DNA of 64,000 nt from Chelonoidis abingdonii (lineage: Eukaryota; Chordata; Testudines; Testudinidae), in NCBI RefSeq assembly GCF_003597395.2, contig NC_133770.1, positions 86,758,588 through 86,822,587 of the forward strand, written 5' to 3'. The notes under the pieces were generated by a model, which searched no databases, was not told the DNA's origin, and was given only the letters and a program-made list of their open reading frames with translations. This document shows positions 49,587-61,507 of the stretch, piece by piece. The position numbers were made by a program, and so were the translations under genes. Within the stretch, counting starts at the first letter, position 1. Each line of letters starts with the position of its first letter.

Positions 49587-49893
49587 CTATTTGAGCAGAG
49601 TTTTGGCATAAGAGTAAATAATTAAAAACGTGATAAATGTAGCATATTTTACAATGTGTTTAAAAAAGCATAACATTTATTTTGTTTTTATCATTAGAAT
49701 TGCCTAAACATAACTTCACAGATAGGGCTCAAGTCTTCATTCTTTCACAGAGTTGGAAATCCCATTGACTTCAGTTAATGCTGACTTCACGTAAAGAAGG
49801 CAGAATTTGGCCTACTCCAATTACAATCAACATAAAGTGCATTTAAGGAGCATACAGTGGTTTACATTGTTTTCTAATTAAAAAAATAATTAC

Positions 49894-50015
49894 CTGGGAT
49901 GTCACAAGGTGAAGAACTATTGGTATCATGGGAAGGCACATCTTCAGCTGTTTGGCCTGAGTTGTTGATGGATGTTTACGTCCAGAGACATTAGCTAGGG
50001 CACTAAGAATATCAC
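49894..50015 (-). CDS. ULK4: ULK4 exon (122 bp)
   Basis: The acceptor is tgctgtgtgttacag and the donor gtaattat. It begins with two bases completing a Gly codon and ends in phase 0. It encodes DILSALANVSGRKHPSTTQ and AKQLKMCLPMIPIVLHLVTS. The ALANVSGRKHPS motif is characteristic of ULK4. Phases agree with 57737-57870 upstream and 49530-49586 downstream. Confidence 0.92.
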
Positions 50016-50898
50016 CTGTAACACACAGCAAACGTGTAAGATGCAGCTCAGTCTACCTCAACATAACTGGTTTAACTAAACAAAGGGGCTATTGACATTT
50101 TTTATCGTGTAGCCTGTATGAGGTTTCCCAGGCTTAACCTGAAGAAAAACTATTTCTGATTCTTCTTACAAACTTAACTACTTAAAGAGGGTTTGATCCT
50201 GCAAAGTGCTCGGCACTCTAGACTTAATCTAAAAAACACCTAAACGTGCTTAACTTTAAGCATGTGAGCAATCCAAATGATTTCAGCTGATTACCTTCAA
50301 AACAACAAACAACTTAGTCTCTAATGCTTGCCAGTAAGTTGCTCTGGTTCATGTGGATTTGGAACCAGAAGATATATCTTTCTTCTCTAGACAGTAATTC
50401 AGAATGAGCGGCAAGGGGTATATCAGTTATCCTGGCTGAAAATTTTAACCAGTTATTGCCAGAAATACTAACCCTTAGTTTCACTATCTCACACTAACGT
50501 GAGAAATTAATTTCTCCTTCGTACCAAACGGGTGTCAGTGACAAACAAAGGACCTGAGGCTGATTACTATGTTTGTTCAGTTTTATGCATAAAAATGTAG
50601 TAGCATGGTGGCATGCACACTACTTTTCAAGGCCAACAACTGTCACTCAAACTTCTGCAACCACAATAACTCTGAACTCCACACTCCCCTACAAGCAGGG
50701 ATAATTTCTGGTCCCTTGAAACATTTGTAAATCAAGTCTCCATCCCCTTCTGACTCCCAAGGAGTCAAATACATATCAGAATGAACCACAGGAACTTTAA
50801 GTAGTCTAGCCAAGTTTAGCAATCAGAAGTTGGAGAAGCCTATTTAGCAGCTTTCCGTAAGATATTAGAAAATAGCATTTACTGACTTCACTTTAAAT

Positions 50899-52096
50899 CA
50901 GGGTTCCCATTCTTTTTGCCTGCATGACCCCGTTTTGAGACACTGTTTGCTGTGACCCCAGAGAGCAACAATGCAACACAGCAACCAAGGAATTAAAGGA
51001 ATTTACATATCAAATGTGTTATTTAATGCTCTCTAATGTGACACATAGGCTTGCGTGTTGCAACACAGCTTTTCAAAGTCCAGCAGTGTGATAAAAATTT
51101 CACATTTAATTTATGATGTAACATCAACAGAAGATCAATAATGAGATTTGATGGACACAAGTGAGCTGAATTCCAGCTTCATACAAATATGTGCTCACGA
51201 ATGGCACTATCAATTTCAAGGCACGTGTTGAGTGTGCAGGATATTCAGAACTCCAGGAGAGAAAGCTGGGATAAATTCCTCACAAGAATCCACTGCAGGA
51301 AATTTCAATGAGCTGTTTGATTTCAGCTGCTGGCAAATCCATAGCATCAGGCTTGCAGTGAAAGGGGGTCTGTACTCGATCATACTTTGTCATGTCCAAC
51401 TTGAGGGAAAAGGATGCAAACTTTCCTTCATCTGGTTGAAATGCTTACCCATCACCTGTGTGGGAGGCTGAATAATTTCATTGTCAACCAGGAACTTGCA
51501 GCACAGACACTATGAGTTACAATGATTCTTTATCGAGTGCCAACAGTGTACTCAGGGTGGCATAAAAAGAAGATATGGGCCCTGTCTTAAAGTACTTACA
51601 AGCAACTGCAGATTCCCATCTCAGAAAAGGCTAGCACAGGCTCCTACCAGCGCAGGCAGAGAGGATGCTCTATTGATAAAGCCATTGCCTACTGAAAAGG
51701 ATCTTCTGGATTCAAGTCTCTCATCTGGATATCTGCACAGTTGGATAGTGCAAATGGAAAAATGGAATCTGCAAAGACACCTCTGCACAGCCAACATATC
51801 CAGACTGGCTTCACAAATACTACACCAGGAGGCAGCCATTTTACAAAAATGGTAGCCTTTACACAACATGACCTCACATGCACTGTATCCGCGAGGCCAC
51901 AATGTGTGGAGGCCGTCATTTTGTAGGTCAAAATGTCAGCCTCCTGGCATGGCATTTGTGGAGCAGGTCTGGAAAAATCTGGGGGCAGACGGCATCATCT
52001 CACACAACGAATATGGTCTGTTGTACCCACAACTCCGTCTGCTGATGGCACAACCCACCCCTATTGAGGTTGCGATCCACTGTTTGGGAACAGCTG
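50899..52096. mobile_element. hAT transposon remnant, 1.2 kb, with 8-bp target duplication
   Basis: The left end cagggttcccattct and right end cagtttgggaacagctg (as complement, ccactgtttgggaacagctg on the plus strand) are imperfect inverted repeats of the CAGNGGTTCCCAAACT type used by hAT/Charlie transposons. Flanking octamers ctttaaat (50891-50898) and atttaaat (52097-52104) match at 7 of 8. No transposase domain is recognisable inside, so it is a non-autonomous derivative. Its right half (51510-52060) looks like other inserted repeat material. Confidence 0.75.
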
Positions 52097-54360
52097 ATTT
52101 AAATTAAGACGGTTTTGGATAGTGAAGTCTCATATTAACTCTAATCATGTGCAAGATACTGTGTATAATTTCATATAGTTTAAACACACATACACACAAT
52201 GAACACATTATTTTTGTAGGATGATATTTAAAAAAACTGAATTCTTGAAATACAGTGAATGAATTCCTAGCTCCACTGAACTGAATGGCAAAACTATCAG
52301 TGACTTCAGTGAGGCCAAGATTTCAACCAGGATTTCTAGATGATAAAAATTAATGTTTTCAAGAGCATATAATTTTTCTGGAATGTACTTCCACAAAAGA
52401 GAAATGGATAACACAAAGTTATCTAAAGCAACAGGGATTCTTGTGAGGCACAGGTAAAAAATAAAATAAAAAGGATAGTTAGCATGAGTCAATGAGGGAG
52501 CACAGCTGAGTTATTGAAAACATGCCTCAGGCACAACTAATCTAGAGAAAAGGATCAAAAATAGGATCATAAAGGGGAAGATTGTGGATTAAGAATCAAG
52601 AAGTGTGAGAAAACCAGCAAACTCCACTCTGCCTGATCTTGTTATATATGAACTACTGTCTCATGCAAACAAGAGGCCTTCAGTGCATGCATAAAAATGG
52701 AAGCGATGGGCATGGGAAAGTCTCTGCTTATATGCAAAGAAAGAACAATGAATATTTTCAAAGCTTTGAGAGTTAATAAATTCTGCCCTTGAACATACAC
52801 ATATTTCCTGTTTTTCCAAGCCTATAATAGAGTCACTGAACAATTAAAAGCCAGATTCTGCTAGCCTTATACGCAGTTGCAGAGATTTTAAGGCCAAAAA
52901 GAACAGAGGCTCATCAGACCTGTCCTTTTATATAAAACAGGCCATAGAATTAATTCATAATAATTAACTGAGTAGTATCAGTAGTTTATTACTCAAATAC
53001 TTTCATTGACTTTAATACTCAGTGTAAGAAATGGAGGCAGAACCTGGCCTTAAATTAAATTAAAAGGAGAGAGGTGCAAACAATTCTATTCCAAATGCAA
53101 TATACTGTTCATAAAAATGAATGTACTTCCCATCATTTCTCCAATTATGTGAGCCTCAATAAATAGTCCTAAATTTTAATAAATATGTACTTCTGGTTTT
53201 GAATCAATAAATTATAATAATATGACAAAGCCATAGTTGTGGTAAACAAGAAATGCTGAATCTACCTAACTTGTTATTCTGGCTTTCCATATTTTATGAC
53301 ACACACCGTGGTCATCCTGTTGTCTAATTTTGCATTAGATAAATAGGTACAGATACCTCATTATTTCAGTATGACTGTATATTTATTATATAGCAAATAC
53401 CTAAAATGCTACAAATACAGACGTAAAGTTATTTAGTTAACAAAGGCAAATGGCAATTTTTAAGGCTGACTAGACTACTATTGATTTACTTTAACTTTTT
53501 AAAATAAATATTTGAAATCAATTTCTATTTTTAAATCTATCTGGTTTATAGCTACATCTGCTGGAAGAGAATGGAATTAGAAGGGAGTTTAAATATATAT
53601 ATATAAAAAACTAGCCAACATCAATTTCCAACTCAGAAATGTAACTGCTTTGAATTTGTTTCACTTTGCAAAATGTTTGACTTTGGACATTTTTCATATG
53701 AGGAAATAACTTTCACCCCTGAATCAGAATATATTCTTTCATTATCCCAAACACGTAAAGAGAAAATACTCTTTCATAAAACTAGAGATCTGAAAATTAA
53801 TCTTAATAAAAGCGAAACACAAAGACAGCCCTCCCTTCACCCAAAACAATGTAACCCCTCTCCCCAACATTAACTGGAGAAGGAAAACAGAGTGGAGAAC
53901 TTGTGTTTGATGTAGAGGTTGTCCAAAATATGCCTTAAAATTATACATTAACAATAAAGGCAGAAAATTGCATGTAAAAGACAGTACGTTATTTTTGTTA
54001 TTGTCATTATTTGCATTACAGTAGTACCCAGAGACCTCAAACGAGATCAGAGTCCCACTGTTAGGCAATGTACATACATTCAGAGAGAGAGGAAGAGAGA
54101 GCGCGGCCCTCCTGAGAGCATATACAGTCTAAGGCCCCAATCCTGTGATTGACGATACATGATCATCTGATATTTAGTTACTTAGGAAAACAAAGAACAG
54201 GTGTGGTTTGAGGGAGAAACAAAGTATTACATGGTCTTTGTAAATAAATTTTAAAAATAGGAAACTTTAAAGCCTACCAAACTTTACAAGTGCTACCTCT
54301 TTTTTTCCCCCATTACTAAAACAACAATTAACATACAGTGAGGAATAAAGAAATTGTCAT

Positions 54361-55240
54361 TTCTTGGACAACTTGGCTGACGAGTTTTATTCCTCTCCTC
54401 TGCCTGGGGGTTTCCAGAGGCTCTGTCCTTTGCCCCCTCTCTCTTCTCCCTTTACATCCATACATTTTGGGGATTTAATCTGCTAACAGAACTTTAACTG
54501 CCATCTTTACAATGACTCACAGATTGACCTCTCCACTCCTAGAGTATCTTTCTCCATCCAATCCCACATGCTAGCCTCGCTTTGACATCTCCTCTTCCTG
54601 GAAGTCTTGCAGTCAAATTTGTACTTAACATCTTTCCTCATAAACACTCTCCACTATCCACATTCTCTCTCAGGCTTGATAACGCAACCATTCTCAGACC
54701 TCTAATTTGGTGGTAATTTTTGCTGATTCCTCTTTAGCCTTGCATATCCAGGCTGTGCCCAAATTTTGCCATTTCATCCTCCAAGACTTGTCCAAGATCT
54801 ATCAATTTTTTCTGTTCAAACAGCCAAAAGTCACCTAGCCCCTCATCACATTTTATCTTGATTTGTATAAGCTTCTTGTCTCTGGGCTCCGTAGCACCCA
54901 CATCTCCCTCTTCATCCTGTACAAATTGTTGGTCAAATGACCCTTGTTTGAATCCCTAAACTGGCTGCATCACCATGTCAAATTCAAACTTCTTGTTCTC
55001 ACGTGCAATTCCCTTCACAACTCTCTGCTCATCTTTATTTCTGCTCTTATCTTTTATCACGTTGTCCCCCACTCTGCCTTGTGCGCCTCTCACAAAATCC
55101 TACCTTAGTATCTCCTTCCAAACTGTACTCTGTGACTGGAACTATGTCCCTGAGGACTTTGGCTGTTTGAATAGAAAAGCCATTAGCATCTTATCCTTCA
55201 AAACTCTCCTCAAGACCTATAAACATATTTGAAAATTAAT
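54361..55240 (+). mobile_element. LINE (L3/CR1-like) 3' region relic
   Basis: Plus-strand frames hold C-terminal ORF2-like phrases (LPHHVKFKLLVLTCNSLHN region at about 54965-55030; ISILSFKTLLKTYKHI at 55180-55232) in a pyrimidine-biased setting typical of old L3/CR1 copies. Stops and frame changes are frequent. The 5' boundary is approximate. Confidence 0.5.
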
Positions 55241-55959
55241 GATGGCTTCAGGAGAAGACTGGGATAGTTGGTACTACTTATATAAAGTATGTTAGAAGAA
55301 CTTTATTAAGAGAACTTTCAAAGGTTAGGAAATACCAGAATTAAGATTGTGCAAACTTAATTCAATTCCCTTCTGCATTATTATACAGTCTAACTATATG
55401 ATCACATACTATTTTTTTCATGGGACCCTGCCTCATTCAGTGCACAGGATAGATATGCGCTGGGGATAAACTAGGTATGTGTGGTGAAGTTGCTCTCTGT
55501 AGGTCCTTGGTTTGTTTGTGCTAAAAAGGTGATAATGCATTTAAAGTCTGTACCATTATGCATATGCGCATACAGTCCAAATAATGCACAGGCAAACTTT
55601 CTAATCTGAGTGTTTGGCTTTGCAACCTCAACAATATTCTTTTACAGAAGTGATTGTAATTTCGTACATTTTTAGAAAAGCAAACAAATACTACCATGTG
55701 GCATCTACGACACCCACACAGGTCCTCAGTAGGGTTGGCAACTTTAGATCCACCACAGACTTCTGTCACTTGAGCTAACAGAATAACTGATAGAGGATGG
55801 CCATTTACTACTGCTATGTGGATTGGCAAGAGGGAATGAGATGTCTTGCCAGGGGTTTCACAGATATTTTCTGACAGCAAAGGAATGGTGGCTCAGGAAT
55901 CTTGGGTTCCATTCCAGGATCTGGAGGAAAGTGTGTTTAGTGGGCACAGACTCTTCTGT

Positions 55960-56690
55960 TCCCCCTATGCTTGACCTCTTCTGTCCATCCTCTCCAACCT
56001 GTCCCTGTCCTGTCTCTTCCCTTCCCTGGCTCTTTATTCCAGTCCCATTCTTCTTGGTTAGGCAGTCCCAGTCTCTACTCCTGTTTCTTCTTACCCCAAT
56101 CTTCACCCTACTTCAAGTCTCTCCCACTCCTCTCCTGCCCTATTCCCAGTCTTCTTACCTAGCCAATCCCAGTTCCCCCATTCCAGCTCCTCATCTGATC
56201 TATCTTTCCCCTCCATCCCACTGGTTCCTAATCCTAGTCTCCATCCTCAGACTTCTCATCCAGTCTCAGTCCAGCCTCCACCCTCTCTCCAGCTCGTTTC
56301 TCCACTCAGTCTCCTCCCCTCCTCAATTCTTGGTCCCAGTCCCTTAGTCCAGCCATCTCAATTCTTCTCCCACACCCCAGCTACTTGCCAGTCTGGCTTC
56401 CTGATCCTACTCTATCCCACACCCACTGGTTCCAAATTCCCAGCTCCTTGTCCCAGTTTCCCCCACTCATCTGATGTCAAGTGTTCCTTCCCCCAGCCAA
56501 ATGTCTCCCAGTCACCACCTTTTTCCCTCACAAGCTCCCAGCACCAGTCTCCTTGCCAACCCAATCACAGTTTCTCCCTCCCAACCCCTCTAGTCCCAGT
56601 TTCACCAGACTCCTTGTCCCAATCCCTGGTCCATGTTTTGTGCCCCCAGTATTCGAAACAGACAGTATCCTCCTCCACAATAACTGACCC
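55960..56690. repeat. Pyrimidine-rich degenerate tandem tract
   Basis: About 730 bp of C/T-rich sequence on the plus strand, with recurring words such as cccagtc, ctcctt, ccaatcccag and cagctcctt. It looks like a decayed minisatellite. The long open frames across it (for example 55823-56347) result from the base bias and have no domain. Confidence 0.6.
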
Positions 56691-57375
56691 AGCAGAGGGG
56701 CCACTGAAAGCACAAGAGAGACAGGTTCCCTGCTCTCAGTTCCAGTGACAGCCTCAATCCCTTTGTAGGGAAAGTATGGCTCCACCTCTGTAGACATGGC
56801 CTGGAGTATGCTCGGGTGCTCTATGGGGATGGTGCAGACACAGTCTGGTCAGCACCAGGACCTGAGAGACGCTCAAGCACGTTCACTGAGGTTGGACTGT
56901 TCAGAAATTAGCTGCTACAATAAAAAGTCTCTATTAAGGATGTGTGAACTGTGATTATCCAATGGCTCATAATTTGGTCACATTCGGGTGGATTTTCATG
57001 GGGCTAGCTCAAAGCACACCCGGACACAAAGACCACTCCCAGCCAAATTTGAAGTCACTGCTCCACAACATGGGGGCATTAGAACTGACCAGAATTTAAC
57101 ATGGGCAAAACAATGATTTTTCCCTGTTCTTGTTATTAGAGACACCTGAACTGTATTGGCTGAAGTTTGCTAGAAAAATTCATCCCGAAGCAGAAATCCA
57201 GCATGTAAAATTTTACCCCCAAAGTTTTAAAAATTATAAGCAACTGAAATCAGGGTTTTACACTGGACAACCTTAATAGGTGGTGCTACCTGACCCAACT
57301 ATAACCATATACATTCTCCCATAAATGTATATACACTTACACATATATAATATATACAATTGCATCTCTCTTCTT

Positions 57376-57520
57376 CCATGTTTTGTAGGTCATGGTTGTA
57401 CTGCAAGATCTTTGGGGCATGGACTGTGTCTTTAAAAATATTTATACAACACTTAGCATAATGGAGCCTCAGTCCTGACAGGGACCTTGTGTGCCATCAC
57501 GATTGAAATATTAAATAAAA
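57376..57520 (+). repeat. LINE/SINE 3'-end-like fragment
   Basis: The phrases gcaagatctttggggcatgg, actgtgtctt and acaacacttagcataatgga, followed by an A/T-rich end, match an abundant reptile repeat tail (probably from an L3/CR1-type element). Assigned from memory of the pattern only. Confidence 0.45.
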
Positions 57521-57736
57521 GAAAACATTTTTTCAAGATTCAAATGCAAAGTATTATATAGTCACAATATAACTAAGAAATTTGATGAAGCTAATGCCAT
57601 AAACAGTAAATGAGGGGGCAAACATCTTTCTACTTACCATTGTCTTTACTCTTTAAAGAGATACTTAAATGTTCCACAAGGGAGTGAGGAAAGAAGACAG
57701 AAAAAATTATTTTCGTAGTCAGCCAGCTGAATTTAC

Positions 57737-57870
57737 CTAGAACTCCTGGCAGCTCCTGCACAATGTGATAGATGAGAAGGTCCAGGCATTTTGACAGGTA
57801 TTCATTGCCGCTTTGCTGCTCTTTTCCTGGTGTAGTCTTTCTGCTGTCTCTTTCAATGTACATCACCAAT
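57737..57870 (-). CDS. ULK4: ULK4 exon (most upstream one in the window)
   Basis: The acceptor is gcttatatgtag and the donor CTAG/gtaaattc. It begins with the third base of a codon and ends with one base. It encodes LVMYIERDSRKTTPGKEQQS, GNEYLSKCLDLLIYHIVQEL and PGVL, and joins to DILSALANV through a shared Gly. A second donor (gtaagtag) lies 99 bp further downstream at 57637 in the same phase with no stop between, so the exon could instead extend to 57638 and add 33 residues (SVFFPHSLVEHLSIS part). I prefer the short form because VLGDILSAL reads like the conserved protein. No upstream exon was found in 57871-64000. Confidence 0.82.
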
Positions 57871-58965
57871 CTACATATAAGCAAGTGCAAAAGATTACCT
57901 CTTGTGACAAAAAACTGATTCTGTATCTCAAAAATGCCACTGCGGCAAGCATTTCCAGGGGGACATAGTTACAAGCAAGATGACGTGTTGTTTCAGCAAC
58001 TTGTTGAAAACATTAGATTTTTGTCTTTAAAAAAAGTTCATTTAAAAAAAAAACCTTTCTATGGGGAACTACAGATAAGTCAAATACAATTAGCCAAATT
58101 AAACTTTGGTGTAAGCAAGTGCAACTCTATTAGTGTAAATGGCGATATAAGGCTTACATGAGGAATGAATTGGCCCTTAAAAACTGAATAGGAGATTCTA
58201 ACTTTGAACAGTTTATACTAAATTGTAATGCAAAAAAATTTCTTAACCAAAGTAATAAATTTTCTATTTGTGTACCTAAATATAAATTTCTGTTATTTAA
58301 AAGAAGTGGTGTGATTTTCAGTGAAGCCACAAATCTCAAAGTTAATGACATATACAAGTACCATTGAAAATCAGGCCACATATGAGCACCACTGGACAAA
58401 CAAGAATTTTAAAAAAATCAAAGAGTCAGATTATGCCTGGCCAGTGTAGAGGTGTGCAACCTGTGGGGGAGAGCACAAGAAACTTCTGCCTCCTTGCATC
58501 CCAGCATTAGTGGCCAGGAACAACTGCAACTTCTGTTTGCTCCCTCCTAGTTCCCCAGTAGTGAAAGCCACCAGAAAGGCCATAGCGCTGATTCTCTTCC
58601 ATAGCATTGGTTTATGGAGTTGTCTGCAACACAGAGAAGTGCACACTCTGTACCACTGTAGAGAATTGTGCAGCAGGCATGTATCCCTTGTGTGCCTGTG
58701 GGTTCCTTTTTCAGGCATGATCCCTCCCAGAGCTCACCCCCAATGTGGGCCAGGATCAAGATATACTCCTGTACTGGAGCATGCTGGAAGAGACTATTTA
58801 GCTGTAATAAATAATAACAGGAATACTCAAGAAGCCAGAGTTAATGACATTTATTTAAGATCAAATTTCTCTGTGAAGAGGAAAATGCACTGGATTAATC
58901 TATATATCTGTTAGAAATTAATTTTTTCAGTCTAGAAATTATGGCAGTGAGCTTTGAGTAAGAAA
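57871..58965. other. Presumed ULK4 intron
   Basis: AT-rich apart from 58430-58770, which is more G+C-rich and may be an unidentified repeat (open on both strands, no domain). Confidence 0.35.
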
Positions 58966-59098
58966 TAGGGTTACCAATTTTGGTTGGATTTATTCCTGGA
59001 GATTTCATCACATCACATCATCTTTAATTAAAGATTAATCTTTAGTTCCTGGAGATTCCAGGCCAATCCTGAAGGGTTGGCAACCCTAGCAAGAAATA
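58966..59098. mobile_element. hAT-type MITE, TAGGGTTGCCAAC-ended, 133 bp
   Basis: The left end tagggttaccaattttgg and right end gggttggcaacccta are inverted repeats. The centre holds the palindrome tctttaattaaagattaatc. Flanks gtaagaaa (58958-58965) and gcaagaaa (59099-59106) match at 7 of 8, the hAT duplication length. Confidence 0.8.
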
Positions 59099-59257
59099 AT
59101 TTTAAACTATAGTTTAGCAGTAGATTTTTGGCATGCTGGCAGGGAAACAAATTGCAAATGGATTGGATCTGTTATCGGGATTTTAAAAAAGGACTATTTC
59201 CAGCTCTCTTAATCCATCCCCTTTCTTAGCCAGTATTTTTAAAAAAAAATAAATAGA

Positions 59258-59765
59258 TGTGACAGAGAAGCCCAGTGGTGGTCCACTGTTCTGTGTAGTC
59301 TATATCAGCAATTCTTCTTAGGCCTAACATATGCACTATACCTGCCATGTTATTGTCATAATTTGCATCTAAAAAGTATTATATATCATTTGAAAATGAA
59401 TGACACACTGGTGATGAATATCCCTGTTAAATGTACATATTGACATTGTATGAGGAATTATCGATACTTACGGATACTATGCTTTTTTTAAGTTTGTGAC
59501 CACACTAAGGGAGAAAGAGGTTCTCCCCCAGACAGGAGGGAAGGCAGCTACCTAACTCTCTGCAGTGTAAATTAAGCAAAGGATGTGACCAAAGGCAAAG
59601 AAAAGCATTTTTACAAGCAAGGTAAACAAAGCCATCAGGAGAGCGTATGGGAAAAGAGGACCCCTTAATCTTATTGGGGGATGGAAACTGTGCCCACAAG
59701 AAACCTTTCTGCTTCCTGAAGCAAGATCAATGAACTTTGGGAAGATTTTATATTACAGTGTGTGT

Positions 59766-59811
<46 letters not shown>

Positions 59812-60332
59812 CCTTCACCTGAAGGGGCAAAGGAACTGAGCACTTTGAGGGGTACTGGCCAAAGAGTATGGACAGCCATGGAAGAGACTTTGTTAAAAAC
59901 ACTTCTCTGAACAAGAGACTCAGGTTTTAGTCTTAGAATCACATTTTTACTTTTGTTTGCTTGTAATCCTTTCTATCTTTAGTCCTTATACTTGGTATCA
60001 CTTAAACCTATATCTTTTTGTTTAATAAACTTGCTTTATTTTTACTGTAAACTAAGCCAGTGCTTTGATTAAAACAGAGTGTTTGCTAACCCCAGTTAAG
60101 CTAATAAACTGCTGGTTATTCTCTCTAAGGGATCAGTGAACCTAACTTTTGTAAGTGTTCAGTGAGCAGGGCAGATGGTTTAGGGGAAATTTGGGACTGC
60201 AAGGGTTTTGGGGTCACCCTGCAAGAAGTAACCAAGATTGGTGGAAACCAAGGTGAAGCTACTGTCCTTTGAGCATGCTGCTGTCAGGGCACTGAATCAA
60301 GACTGCACGGCATTACAGGGCAGACAGTGACA
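59258..60332 (+). mobile_element. LTR-like repeat containing a (CA)n tract
   Basis: It opens tgtgacagagaagcc and closes gacagtgaca. It has aataaa polyadenylation-type signals near 60028 and 60107, followed by a U5-like region. No genes are attached and no target duplication was found, so the LTR reading and both limits are tentative. Confidence 0.4.
59759..59812. repeat. (TG)n-(CA)n microsatellite
   Basis: A short TG run passes directly into about 22 CA units, so the two halves are self-complementary. Confidence 0.95.
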
Positions 60333-60456
60333 CTATCCCTTCCTGTTCTGGGTTGGACCCTAAATGACACATTAATATAGAAATCAAAATGTGTCTTATC
60401 TAGGATGATGAAAATAACTGGATTTAAACAACTTCTTGTGCAAGTGTGTGGTATGT

Positions 60457-60583
60457 TAGGGCCTAGTCCTGCAAACCTTTATTCAGGCAGGAGAACGGTC
60501 CCATTATAAAATGGGATTATTCACTGGAATAAGAACTACTCGCCTGAATAAAAAGAGTTTGCATGATCGGGTCCCTAAGCAAT
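60457..60583. repeat. Palindromic MITE
   Basis: The left arm (ggcctagtcctgcaaacctt, tattcaggc) and right arm (gcctgaataaaaagagtttg, catgatcgggtcc) are inverted copies about 60 bp apart. Same general class as 13081-13192. Confidence 0.6.
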
Positions 60584-61499
60584 GATACCACCACATATTT
60601 TGAAAAACAAAAAAACCTTTATTTTATGGCTTATATGTGGGGGGAGCAGGGAAGCGAGAGAGAAATAAGTGATCCATTCAGTAACCATTTACTTTTTCTT
60701 ACTTCAGCAGCCCACAGGCAGCAGATCCAGCAATACTTGCCAAAGGTTCCAGCTATTTTCCTTAGACTCTCAGTATGATTTATTCAATTATGGTCAATTT
60801 CGATGAAATATAATACATTAACTGTTCAAAAGCCCATCCAACTTTCATTACACAATATGCTATGCAGTTTTATTAGATATTTTAAGTTGCCTTGAATAAT
60901 TAAAACAAAATAACTTAAGTTGTTTAAACAAGTTCTCTTCACTGAGAGAGAATATGTTTAACCAAATATTAAGTATGAGTAAAACATGACATGAGAAACC
61001 AGAGTGTCATATTTTTTCTTTAAATAAATATTTTTGCAAATTTAGTTTTGAGTATGAGAGTAAGTTTAAATTGTCTGCACATTATCTAAACAAGCTGTTA
61101 AGTGAAGGCTAGCACAATAAGATTGATATATATTTATATTTTAAGAAAGGAATTCTCTCTTGCAAAATCCAATATAGAGAGAGTTTGAGAAGCATTAGAT
61201 GTGTTTACTTATTTTGGGAAAGTAAAAAATACATGTAAAGCTCCTGAGTATGGCCAGCTCTCTCTCTCTCTCTCTTCATGTGCAACGCCTTCCCCTTTTC
61301 AAAGTAATCTTCTTCTCTCCCACAAAAAAGCCAAAATTGACAATTCTTTCTAAAAAGGACCATCAATATTTCTTTAAATTATTTGATAGCATTGATCGAC
61401 TCAACAAAATCTTGCCAAATCCCACATAAGCACAGTCAGCTTTAGGGGAGTTTATTGTTCTAAAGCCCTAGGCAAACTCTTCCCCCTCCTCACAGTCAT
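60584..61499. other. AT-rich presumed intron
   Basis: Nothing recognised except a short (CT)n run near 61257-61274. Confidence 0.35.
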
Positions 61500-61507
61500 C
61501 CACAGAA

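Larger units (their letters stand above)
50016..57736 (-). other. ULK4 intron of 7.7 kb
   Basis: Contains a 1.2-kb hAT element (50899-52096), a LINE relic (54361-55240), a pyrimidine-rich tract (55960-56690) and a LINE 3'-end-like fragment (57376-57520). 52105-54360 and 55241-55959 are AT-rich with nothing identified, apart from fragments of old palindromic MITEs near 50190-50290 and 52255-52340. Confidence 0.75.

Noticed and set aside
53673..54068. ORFs on both strands near 53.7-54.1 kb as exons
   Set aside because: No splice-site pair with ULK4-like or other recognisable coding content.
55823..56347. A 174-codon Ser/Pro-rich ORF
   Set aside because: It covers the pyrimidine-rich tract; low complexity and no domain.
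58431..58914. Open frames on both strands as an upstream ULK4 exon
   Set aside because: The translations do not resemble ULK4 and do not fit the phase required by exon 57737-57870.
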